Below are positions 22,346 to 32,921 of a stretch of DNA of 64,000 nt, piece by piece. Source of the DNA: Lantana camara (Eukaryota; Streptophyta; Magnoliopsida; Lamiales; Verbenaceae); the NCBI GenBank assembly GCA_037501455.1, contig CM074858.1, forward strand, positions 89,874,501 through 89,938,500, given 5' to 3'. The translations under genes were made by a program, and so were the position numbers. Numbering within the stretch: the stretch's first letter is position 1; each line of letters starts with the position of its first letter. The notes under the pieces are model-generated. The model did no database searches and had not been told where the DNA came from. It worked only from the letters and a program-made list of their open reading frames with translations.

Positions 22346-24146
22346 TAATTGTCTAAGGCCAATATGAAGATTGAGCCTTATTACTTTATGTCTTTTTCTT
22401 TTTATTGTAATTTGAGAGTAGAGATAGGTGGTGAGATCTTTTTCTTTTATTTTGGAGACAATGCGCCGATGGAGTAAGATGGATCCACACAACAAGTAAC
22501 GAGATGGAGGCCATAAGTGAAGACCTCTCAAAGTGTTAGAGAGGACTTCTATTATTGTAATAGATAGGGCATCGTTTTATTTCCAAATCCCTTATGTGAT
22601 TTAAACTGTTTTATGTGGCATGAATGTTAGAACTTGTGATTGTGGAGTGGCTCCCACACATCACGTATAAGATAGGTAGAACCCATGATCATCACATGTA
22701 TGGATATCGTATGATTATTTTGATATGTTATATTTCGGGACAAGCTTCTAGGAAACAAATTGAACCCGTTTGCATTATGATTTATGTTATATTTGGGATT
22801 AGGGATCTATGTTAGTTGAACCCATCAACTGTTGCTTGTAATTTAAGTTTGATTGTGTGAATTGCTTCCGCATACGCTTTCATTTTGTTGGTTGGTTTAA
22901 TTTGTAGGGTCTACGTTCTGCCTAGCTTAGGTGTGTGTCTGTCTGTCTCCCGTTCGCCTCTGCTTGGTTCATGTACGGGTTTCCCATCTCGTATGTAGAT
23001 TGGGCTTAGGTGCGAGGGATATGGTGACCCACCGTGCGGGGTGCTACAGACCGGGCATTTGTGTGTGACCCTCTAGGTTCTTAATTCAATTAGCAGTAAC
23101 CTTAATTAATTAATTCCCAATTAATTAATCAGTCCACAGATCACACTACCTTAATCTAACAACAGGTGTGTGAGTCCTAGCTGAATAAGAATGTCTCAAT
23201 TCGAAATAACCTTTAAGTCATTGACATATGTGAGATAAAATCCTCCTTCATCCCATCCTTCAATCAAGATCTAGGGCAAGGGAATAATTAGAACCCCAAT
23301 AATCTCGATTTTAAAGTTAAGTGCATTCCATATCCATTTGATCTCGATCCAAGAAACCCATTTCTTGATCTTGATCCTCTGCTTTGGCCAATGACTTCTC
23401 TATGGCATTTGAATGACTTACACAATAAGAGATCAACTTGTTGACACAAGTGTAGGTCCTTTATCGATTCTCATATGCTTCCATGTGCCACTTGTGCAGC
23501 CCCAGTATGAGCTTTGAGTCTGTTGTCTAGGGCGACATCCTTTAAAGCTTATACCTAAGACTGCAGAGTTAGCCCACAAAGCATTGGTGGAATCTCAAGT
23601 CTAAGGACTACTTAATCACATCAATGACTCGTGAGATATTTCCTAATCTAGAAGTTTCTATTTCTAGAAATAGAAACTTCCTTTCCCATTTATGAATCTT
23701 CCCACACTGCACACCTTAGTGTACCTACTTAGAATAAGTAAGCACCCTCATGTATCACGCACGTATCACTCAATACACTTTGCACCCCATGAAACAAGGT
23801 GGTCCTTCTTAAGGGCGTGATCATACGAGGAAGCCTCGAACGAGTCATATCAACACTCCCACTGTCTTTTGGACTCATCGCTTGGAGTGATTTCTAATCA
23901 TGACTCAAGTGATTTAGGGCTCGTTTCATGAACCATTTCACCTAAATGGTTAAGTCCTATAAGTCATATTGATTGGGGGAGTTCTTATACATGCACAGAA
24001 AGTAAACATACAATCAAACAAGAGCATATAAAGAAGTGTTTCCTTAGTTCGTTTATTATTCAAAGATTGATGTGATTTACAAAAGGAAAAGTACTAAGCA
24101 GACTATTACATCGGCTTTCAAGGCACTATTGCTAATAATCTCCCAC

Positions 24147-25445
24147 TTACCCGTCAAAGCCACACATATAAGCTAATCTAAGTCCAATCTTCACAAGATA
24201 ACCTTCGAATGCTTCTCGACTAAGGGGTTTAGTAAGTAGGTCTGCCACGTTCTCTGATGATGCGACCCTCTCTATTTGCACATCACCTCGTTTGATGATA
24301 TCACGGATTAGGTGATACTTTCTCATAATGTGCTTGGTTCGTTGGTGAGATCTTGGTTCTCTTGCTTGAACAACCGCCCCAGTGTTGTCACAAAACATAG
24401 TAATGAGGTCTTTCATGCTAGGAACGACATTCAATTCTTGAATAAAGTTTCTAATCCAAACATCTTCCTTAGCTGCATCATCTGCAGCTAAGTATTCGGC
24501 CTCAGTGGTCGAATCTGCAGTGGTTGATTGCTTGGAGCTTTTCCAGCTCACTACTCCGCCATTAATGCAGAAAATGTATCCTGACATTGACTTAAAATCA
24601 TCTAATTTAGATGCAAAACTTGCATTGCAGAATCCTTCGATGATTAGATCTTTCTGTCCTCCGTATACTAAGAAAAAATCCTTAGTTCTTTGTAAGTACT
24701 TTAGGATGTTCTTCACGACAGTCCAGTAACCATCTCCAGGGTCAGATTGGAAACGACTTGTTATACTAAGAGCATAAGCCACATCCGGTCGAGTACATAG
24801 CATTGCATACATTATGCTACCTATTGCCGAGGCATAAGGTATATGAGTCATTCTTTCTTTCTCAAGATTTGTCTTAGGACACATCTTCTTTGAAAGACAT
24901 GTTGCTACACTCATAGGAATAATCTTATTCTTAGAATCTTCCATGTTGAACCGCTTCAGCACTTTATCTATGTACATAGACTGTGACAGTCCTATCAATC
25001 TCTTAGATCTATCTCTATAGATCTTAATGCCGAGAATATAGGACACATCACCAAGATCTTTCATCTCGAATTTGTTCGATAACCATGACTTGGTAACTCT
25101 CATGTCATCCTTTGAATTCCCAATTAGAAGAATGTAATCAACATAAAGTACCAAGAATTGCACTGAAGTCTCCAATTCCTTTCTATACACGCAGGACTCA
25201 TTCAAATTTTGAACAAAGCCAAACGCTTTGACCGCTTCATCAAAACGAATGTTCCAAATCCTAGAAGCCTGTTTTAATCCATAGATTGATCTTTGGAGTT
25301 TGCAAACCTTTTGCTCATTCCCATTGAATGTGAAACCTATGGGCTGATCCATATGAATGTCTTTATCAATGTCTCCATTGAGAAACGCAGTTTTCTCATC
25401 CATTTGCCATATCTCGTAGTCATAATACGCAGCTATGGCAAGCAT
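24147..25445 (-). pseudogene. Cop2 reverse transcriptase-RNase H, catalytically inactive
   Basis: A 432-residue open frame covers most of a Copia RT and all of RNase H. Visible in order are KTAFLNGDIDKD, YGLKQASRIW, LYVDYILLIGN, RFNMEDSKN, PYASAIGSIMYAMLCTRPD, then RNase H with GFCNASFASK, SGYIFCINGGVVSWKSSKQ, STTEAEYLAA, FCDNTGAV and ENVADLLTKPL. The catalytic YVDD reads YVDY, and the first RNase H aspartate (normally D-A-S) is Asn. Either change alone should abolish activity. The N-terminal RT blocks lie in degenerate sequence at 25446-25850. The long open frame makes it look more intact than it is. Confidence 0.93.
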
Positions 25446-26301
25446 GATTCAAATGGACTTTTGCATTACAACCGGTGAGAAGGTTTTATCCAAGTCCACG
25501 CCGGACCTTTAAGTAAATCCTTTGGCAACAAGTCTTGCCTTATAGCTGCAACATTTCCATCTACTCCAAGCTTTCGCTTAAAGAACCATTTGAACCCTAT
25601 GGGTTTTACTGCATTAGGCAAATCCACCAAGGTCTAAACTTGGTTAGAGTACATGGAGTCCATTTCGGATTTCATAGCTTGTTTCCACTGTTCAGAATTT
25701 GAGTCTGATAGTGCCTCCTCATATGTTAAAGGATCATTATCCTCTTGAGAGATTTCATGAGAAAATCATACCATCTCTCAGGCTGTCTAGGAACACGTTC
25801 AGAACGTCTTAGAGGAGGATTTTCATTTGTATCAAAGTTTGTGATTGGCTATAGGGTATTAGGTTGAGACGTCTCTTGTACGTGTGGCGTGGGTATGTCT
25901 CGAATTTCTTCGAGTTCTGTGATCTTGCCTTTCTTTTCTTCAAGGAACGATTCCTCAAGAAAAGTTGCATTTATGGAAACAAACACCTTTTGTTCAGTTT
26001 GATCATAGAAGTAGTATCCTATGGATTCCCTGGGATAGCCAACAATGTAGCATAAGTTAGAATGTGCTTCTAACTTACCTCCCACTGTCCTCTTCACAAA
26101 AGCAGAACAACCCTAAATTTTTAAGTAAGAATAACTAGGGATTTTACCATGCCATATTTCATATGGCGTTTTAAGGACTGATTTGGAAGGAAAAAGATTC
26201 AAAACCTTGGCTGCACCTTCCAGAGCATAACCCCAGAAAGAAGGTGGTAAGTTAGTGAAACTCTTCATGGAACGAACCATATCAAGTAGGGTTTGATTTC
26301 T
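25446..26301 (-). pseudogene. Cop2 integrase C-terminus, linker and RT N-terminus
   Basis: Read downward from 26301: NQTLLDMVRSMKSFTNLPPSFWGYALEGAAKVLN and TPYEIWHGKIPSYSYLK give the end of the integrase core. KRTVGGKLEAHSNLCYIVGYPRESIGYYFYD follows as the region after it. The linker and first RT blocks at 25446-25850 contain several stops. The other half of the integrase lies at 36351 and above. The 10-kb insertion splits 'SERR' from 'NQTLL', with TTTCT duplicated at the two edges. Confidence 0.88.
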
Positions 26302-29300
26302 TGTAACGCCCCGCTCATCCGATAAATAAGGTACGTCACCTTTCAACCTTTTTATGTGTTTAATTATGTGATTGGTGCGTTGTGTGGCCCTCTTTTGGAC
26401 TCTTTTAGAGTTAGGGCCCTTTTTGTAATTTTCTTCTTTTAGGGGGTTTTTCCGGTCACTTCTTGTTCGGTAGAGATTTTGACTTCTTTGACCCCTCATT
26501 TGCATCCGGGGCATCGAGACGAGTCCGTAGACTCTAAGTTTGCCCAATTCTGACTTCGTTAGCCCGTTCTTCCGATCGTTTTTGAGTACGAGGATCCGAG
26601 ATATATACTCGGGTTTCCTCGTTTTGCGTGCCAAATCAGATCAGCAGCCTTCATCGTCTTCCTCCAGCGACAGGCACTATTCACACACAGTGAAGGTGTG
26701 CAAACACACACATGCTCGTTCTCCCTCGTTTCTTGACGGAATTCGACGAACCAATAGTGGAAATTTATCAGCTCGACGAGCCCGTCACAACCGTACCAGT
26801 TTCGTGGCCTGAAAGTGACTAGCGGCGGCGCAGCGGTAGTCCGACGGTGGCGGGTTGCGCCACCTCCACGCCGGCGGCGTTCCGGCGACTCTCGCCGGCC
26901 AACAACCACCCTACCCCACGTTTTCGACCCTTCCCGTTCCATTTCCGGCCTCCTTTTTGAGCGAATCGCGGCGGAGATGGCCGAATCGGCGGTGGCGCAG
27001 CGGCTGAACTTCGGCGGCGGATTGGGCCCTCTTCCCGACCGGTTTTGGTGGTGGAGCCTTCACGAAAGTTGCTTGGATTGACGAGACTTAGCGGATGGCA
27101 TCGACGGCGTTCCGAGAACCGGCCGAAGGCGGCGGACCGGTGGCGGACCGGGCCTGGACCGGCGGTCCGATTTTCCGACGGTTTTTCCGACGGTTTGACT
27201 TGGGGCTTTTGTAGGGCTCGTTACAAGCTTTCCAACGGTATGCTCGGATTTCATTTTGGTTTTACGGTTTACATTTAATTTCAGTTTTCGTACTAGGATT
27301 TAAGTTCGGTTTTTCGTCAACGAAGTCCGGCGTGTTTGGCATTTTCTGAAATTGATTGAGGGCTTTTGTTGAGCAGGCCGAGACGCACGTTTCTGTCCTT
27401 CCGGGGATTTTTCCGACCACCGGAGGTGGTGTTCCGGTGGCGGCCGGTGGCTGTTCGACCGGCTACGGTAGCGGCATTTCGGTGACTTTCGGACAGAAGG
27501 TCCCTTTCGTTGTGGTGAGTCCAACGCCACTTTCCGTTCGTCAATCGGATGCCCGGTTGATTTGTTGTGATTTATTTTGTGTATTTCTATTTAATTGAAA
27601 TTAATTGTTTTAATTGCAATGAATTGTCAATTGCTTGAATTGTCGATCAATATGAATTTCAATGTGTACGAAAGCTTGTATTAAATGAACTATGATATAT
27701 GTTGATGCTTTGATTTACAATTTGAACTCCGATATGTCGTATTTGAGCTATTTGTCTAACTTGAAGGGGTGTATGTGTAATTTTGTAAACAATATGAATA
27801 TTGTTTGATTTAATTAGGTAACCTTGTAATTGAATCCATTTAGTGATATATGAATTGAGTATGCCAAGTGTGAATTATATAAAATTGATATAGTTGGAAT
27901 TGATATGCGACTTTGTGAGATTTAAATGATTTGAATGACTCTATTTTGTTTATTTTATAATTGTAAACCTGATATACTTGAGTTATAAATGTTATATGAA
28001 GTTCATAACTTGATTGCAAGGAATTATGAAAGATATGAAATGATTGGGCTTGAAACCCTCATGTATGGAATGTACTTGAACGAATTACTTGATTATGTAA
28101 CTCCATAACATCATTTTACTTCTTATACCTCTCATATCATGTGTTTAGCATTGCCGTGCGTCTATGTGGTTTCATATTGAGTCAATTCTCACAAGTACAC
28201 ATTGTTCCTTCTCTTGTACAGTTTGTTTCCAGGGCGGAGACTTCCAAATTGAATAGGCACCCTTATTGCTCTTGTTTCTTGTCTCGTGGTATTCCAGGTG
28301 AGGGTGTTTTCGTTCTAGTTACATATCAAACCCTAAAACCCTTATGTGAAAAGCTTTGGTCAAAACCTTATGATTATATATGTTACTTTTAAAAGTGGAG
28401 TCATCGAGTAAATACTGATTGATTAAGTAAATATTGATCGAGTAAATATTGATTGATCGAATAAATACTGATCGAGTAAACCCTTTTCAAATGGATTATG
28501 AAATATGGTATGATTCTTATGAATCAAATGTTTTGGCGAGAAAAGAATGATTGATTGATTGCACAGAATGGGGCCCAGGGGCTTGGTGTGAGTGGGGACC
28601 CGAGGAGGCAAGGGCTGACGGTAAACCCTCACACTAGTCCCACTATTGAACGGCGGTACCGGACCTCGTCAGGAGATTGGCGGGGAAAGGGAGCTGAGTG
28701 CCATCTGGGGAGTCATGTAACCCCTTTTGGTCAATGATTGGGTGGTCGGGCCTTGCAAACCCACCACCAACCCGGAGGAAAAAGGTTGGAACTTATTTAT
28801 GATTGAAAATGATTGACTGATTGATTGAATATGATTGATTATTGATAGGCACTGTGCGGGAAGGCCGTGAATCGGATTGCCCAAACAAATATATTTCGGA
28901 CATGGCATGTGATCTGAGTGTATTATGATATATTGCATGATCACCTATTTAATGTATTAATGATATTTGTCGTACACGGTCGGAGTTTGGTTGGAGATTG
29001 TGCACGCTCACTCGCCGAGCCTTATTGATTGAGTATGATGTATAAACTTATTGAATTTAATATGAATAGTCGTAAAGTCCGAGCATTGCTTAGTCATTCT
29101 TTTGCCCTTTTTGGGAACTAACTTTAAATAAAACCTTGCTCGGGATTTATGACTTGCATGTGCATGTTTCTATATGATATGTATCGCTCCTTCTCGCTCA
29201 GTCTTCTAGAGACTGACTCCTCCTTCCCCCTTTTTCCAGTTTCTTTTGCAGGCGTTGGTTACTAAGCGGAGTTAGAGTGTCGAGTCATTGTTCTAGTTTC

Positions 29301-29735
29301 ACTCATTTACACTCACTGCATACTGTATTGTCTTTAAGTACTGTATTGATTTATTATTGCTGGCCGGTGTGCCCTTATTGAATTGATATTGATTCGGGAC
29401 AGGTTAGGACAGGTTCTGGAGCCAGTTGAACCCGTTGTTATGTTGTTTTACTGTATTGATTCGGGACAGGTTAGGACAGGTGTACTGATTAGTGGAACCC
29501 GTATTTATATTCGTATTGGATTTCCATTATTTCATGAATATTACATGAATGATTTCCTTGCTTCCGCATTTTGGGTTTTGTTGATGGTTCCAGGGTTAGC
29601 TTCCGCCTAGTCAGGACTGTACTTTTGATTGTCACCCTTTCGCTGTGAGTCCGATTCATGTGTGGACTGCCTATTTCATATGTGGATTAGACTCATAGTG
29701 CGGGGGATGTGGTGCCTATCGTCCCGGGTGCTACA
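26302..29735 (+). repeat. LARD 5' LTR (3434 bp)
   Basis: This is a direct repeat of 32922-36350. It includes a GC-rich block (about 26800-27500, rich in CCGGCGG and CGGTGGC), a short tandem array of 'ATCGAGTAAATA(T/C)TGATTG' at about 28404-28482, TGATTGAT-rich tracts near 28550 and 28800, and a GATTCGGGACAGGTTAGG duplication near 29390 and 29457. The open frames within it are duplicated in the second LTR with a few changes and match no family I know. Confidence 0.93.
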
Positions 29736-29743
29736 TCTTTAGG

Positions 29744-29755
29744 TGGTATCAGAGC
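29744..29755 (+). promoter_or_regulatory. LARD primer binding site, tRNA-Met type
   Basis: TGGTATCAGAGC begins nine bases after the 5' LTR and fixes the element's orientation as plus. Confidence 0.9.
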
Positions 29756-32320
29756 TACCAGGTTCAGAACCGGTGCTCTGGGTCGTGTTGTCTCGAGTAT
29801 AGGTCGCACGGCATAGGAACTAATTGTCAACGTGTGCATTGCATCATTCATGAACACTGACTTGTGATTTTTTTCAAACTTTATTATATTATTTGTTACC
29901 TTTTGCATTGAATCCATTCTTTTGGTGTTAATTATGTGGTATGAGCATATACTAATCGCATGCATTTATTTTCAAAATGAGCTGTGATTCATAGGCTATG
30001 AAGACAATATCAAATCACGGCCAATCTTTACGACAACCACAGGCTACCACAAGCTCTTCTTTTAGCTCGGAAGCTGTAAGGAATGCCTTGGGGATTTCTA
30101 CAGAAATTTAAGAGTCAAACCTTTTCTAAAATCAGGTTAGGGCTCGAGTGACAAAGTTCAGAATAAGAGGTCAGTTCGAAGGAGAAGTTTGCAAGCTCTA
30201 TTACCGATGGTGAATCCATGATGAGACGGGATTTGTGGTGTGTAATGATTTGGTTTCACGAGATCAACATGTTTGTTTACACTACGAAGATTTGTCAACC
30301 AGATTCCAAAGAAGAGAAATCTTGAAGATGTTTTAGATTTGAGGGTTCTATCAACGTGGAGGCGATGACCTTCAAGAGAATTAAAGTAAAGTAGGTTCGT
30401 GGTTGAGAAGCAGTAAAGACCATTTAACTTGAGAAAGAGGCGAGAGGAAATATAAAGAATAATATAGCTTGGGATTTAGATCGACGAAAAAGGATGAAGA
30501 GACTACGAAGAGGGAATTCACATACTTCAGAATTGAGAAGAATTAAAGAAAATTAGTCGACGTGGTAAGTATAAGTTCATGGAAAATGACAATGTTAAGG
30601 ATTTTATCTTCGGCCGGTTATGAGTTCATCTTCCAAATTCAAGATGAAGTGTCGAGTTGTGAGATTGAATTAAGGGCTTTGGAGCAACAAATGGAAACGA
30701 TAAAGAAAGACAAAGAACTATTGGAGGGAAATTATGTATTCAAATGTAAACAATTGGAGATTGATTCTTCAAGAGAAGTCAAGATACCAACTTCATGGGT
30801 GTTGAAGAATTTGGGTTCAAGAGATTTCAATCTCGGACTTGGGAGATCCATAAGTTGATACACGGGAACTTTGAAGATTTGAAAGACCGTGGGTAAAGAA
30901 GAGGGGAACAATTAATTCAAGACAAACCTGCAATTTGAGAAACAAAGAAATATGCCAAGTTAAAGTTTACAACTACGGTGACAGGTTCTATGCATTCATA
31001 AGCACGCGCATCATACATCGCTTTAATTATTTAAATTTCTCTATTTATATGCGCATCTCTAATTTGTATAATTGTTCCAATGTGTTGCATCTTTAATTGT
31101 TTACAAATGTGATACTGCATTGGCACCCTAACCCGACATGCATTTTAGTGTTTACTTGATAGGAATTCCCCACATCTTATTTATCAAGTGATACTCCGAC
31201 TGATTCTTGCTGGGATCAAGAAAAGAAGAAATTTTGGGTTGCATTGGTTGGGTTAAAAGGGAAATGGGAAATTCTGAGGTTTGGGAAAATAGAATTGAAA
31301 GTGGGAACGAAAGAAGCAGGTTGTCATTCCTACTAAGTGCTTCAAAGGAAATGTGAGGACTATCACTAGACAAGTGGCGTGATTAGAACCACTTATACCG
31401 AGGAAGTTAAGTTGAAGAAATTGAGGTGTTTGATCCGAGAAGTGGTAGAAAAAGTCTAAAGAGTTGGAATAAAAGTTCTTATGGGGAAGAGCACGACTAG
31501 ACATGAAACTTAAATTCACAGTTGTGCTCGAGGAAGATACTTCTCACGGACAGGAATGACCCAATGATAGTAACAGAAAAAGAATGAGGCGGCGTTACCA
31601 GTTCAAACCTTCAAAGTTTGAGTTAAGTTAATATACCTGGGATGAAGATCTTCATAAGGCATTGAAGAGAGTGGTTCATTTGGGAATTTATAAGTACGTG
31701 AATCAGACAGTGAAGATGATAATACTATCAGGGAATTTCTGATGGATTCCTAAATTAGTTTCAAGAAAGGAAATTGGTCAAAATTTATCACTTTTAAGAA
31801 GGATGTCCACTAGTTCCAGATGACCAAATCTTCAACAAAGAATTAAACCAGTTAGTGACAGTGTATGAAGTGGGAGTTAAAGTTTAAGATTCGTGTACGG
31901 CCAAAGATAATATAGTGAACCTGGTACAAAGATAAATGTTCTGATCGTAGGCGGAATAAACTAGTGCTCGGTTAATTGCAGAAGATAACTGTGAGTAAGG
32001 ATCCGAATGGAATCGAGAATAGGATCAACCAAGGGTCTGACTTTTTCAGTCAAACATCTACTAAAGATATGAAAGACAAGTTGGGAATCAAGCCAGCTAG
32101 AGATCAGACTATCCAATCGTAGAAGTAAAGTCACAACATCAATTCCATTACCACGGTGAACGGTACATTAAGCATCCATTGCACGAGCATACATGCATCG
32201 TTTACATATTTAAAATTTGTTATTATGTGATACCCTGGCCAGTGGAGTGTGTGTTGATTATTGTGAACCTTGCTTCTGCTTGTGTGCTTGAGTGAAAGGG
32301 GGATTTGATTCTCTCTGATT
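29756..32320 (+). other. LARD internal region, no readable retroviral genes
   Basis: An ATG at 29998 opens MKTISNHGQSLRQPQATTSS but soon meets stops. A frame at 30562-30858 has a coiled-coil-like stretch (EIELRALEQQMETIKKDKELLEGN). Neither matches Gag, protease, RT or integrase. The purine-rich text with scattered codon-like stretches could be heavily decayed coding sequence. I see nothing else here that I can support. Confidence 0.55.
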
Positions 32321-32324
32321 ACGT

Positions 32325-32633
32325 GCCAGGAAGATGTGGATTCTCCCTGTCTATGTGATAGAAAGATGCTGGATTCTTTCTGTTTTCTGTGCACGAGAGA
32401 TGCTGGATTCTCTTGTACTTAGGTATTCGAGGGATGTTGGATTCTCTTGGATTTACGAGTTTGAGAAATGCTGGATTTTCTCAAACTAGAATGTCTGGAA
32501 AGATGTGGAATCTGACAGATTTAGGCTGAGAGACGGGGTTCTCTCAATTCTGTGCCTGAGAGACGGGGTTCTCTCTTTTGTGTGTGCTGAGGGACGGGGT
32601 TTCCTCACTTGTGTGTTGAGAGATGGGATTCTC
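32325..32633 (+). repeat. Tandem array of about ten short stem-loops
   Basis: Units every 25-45 bp have the form GAGAGA-loop-TCTCTC with loop TG(C/T)TGGAT, CGGGGT or TGGGAT. Examples are AGAAAGA/TCTTTCT near 32350, CGAGAGA/TCTCTTG near 32394, a perfect 10-bp GTTTGAGAAA/TTTCTCAAAC near 32459, TGAGAGA/TCTCTCA near 32527, and TGAGGGA/TTCCTCA near 32588. Differences between units are mostly compensated or GT-paired. The array lies about 290 bp before the 3' LTR. Confidence 0.85.
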
Positions 32634-32908
32634 TCTTGTTTGTCGTGTTTGCGTTACGCCTGGATAGACAAAGGTTAACAAGTGACGAGGCAATGGACTA
32701 GTAGCGGTCGAACGAGTTTTGAAGTGACTAACGGCCAAGTGTTCGAGTAGATCTTTTTGACTACCAGACTCTGAAGAGGTTGATACAAATAAGGGGAGTA
32801 AACTTTGCAACCAGGATTAAGATGCTAAGCAATTTCGGGAAATAGATCGATACAATTTCAGTTTGTACTCTTCGGTCCAACAGTAGGACCTGAGGACAGG
32901 TCCTTTTG

Positions 32909-32921
32909 AAGGAGGGAAGAT
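32909..32921 (+). promoter_or_regulatory. LARD polypurine tract
   Basis: GAAGGAGGGAAGA ends one base before the 3' LTR start (a T intervenes) and would prime plus-strand DNA. Confidence 0.85.

Larger units (their letters stand above)
19259..22730 (+). mobile_element. 5' fragment of a CopA element (LTR and leader only)
   Basis: It comprises a complete LTR at 19259-21191 (TGTTACGAATAGTGCC...TTTTCCCAACA), the primer site TGGTATCAGAGCC at 21194-21206, and about 1.5 kb of leader. The leader matches the reverse complement of the Cop2 leader (38880-39880). The fragment stops before gag, near 22730, where Gypsy LTR sequence resumes. It is therefore a CopA piece inside a Gypsy LTR inside a CopA LTR. 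Confidence 0.85.
19134..23048 (+). mobile_element. Gypsy LTR remnant, plus strand, with a nested CopA fragment
   Basis: It starts TGTGACACC and ends GGTGCTACA, with GACCG duplicated at 19129-19133 and 23049-23053. Only about 125 bp of its left end (to 19258) and about 320 bp of its right end (from about 22731) remain. The right end aligns with 29455-29735 of the LARD LTR (CGGGACA..., GAACCCGT, ending GGTGCTACA). The middle is replaced by the 5' part of a CopA element, which implies a large deletion through both elements. Confidence 0.82.
17400..24137 (-). repeat. Cop2 3' LTR, split by two insertions
   Basis: LTR sequence occupies 17400-17960, 18913-19133 and 23049-24137, about 1.86 kb when joined. 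The gaps are a solo LTR (17961-18912, duplication TTAAT) and a Gypsy LTR (19134-23048, duplication GACCG). The terminal bases have drifted: TATTGGG replaces TGTTGGG at 17400, and GCTAATA replaces CCTAACA at 24137. Confidence 0.88.

Noticed and set aside
26815..27598. Several 60-90-residue frames in the LARD LTR, repeated at 33442-34213
   Set aside because: They are duplicated only because the LTR is duplicated. Stops and indels differ between the copies and no domain is recognisable. The possibility of a captured gene is kept as a low-interest finding.
28403..28482. Possible CRISPR-like short repeat array (ATCGAGTAAATA units)
   Set aside because: The repeats are short, imperfect and directly adjacent without unique spacers. 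They are simple tandem duplication in a plant LTR.
30562..30858. 98-residue frame with a coiled-coil-like stretch in the LARD interior
   Set aside because: It is isolated, short and without a known relative. It is mentioned in the internal region entry but not called as a gene.
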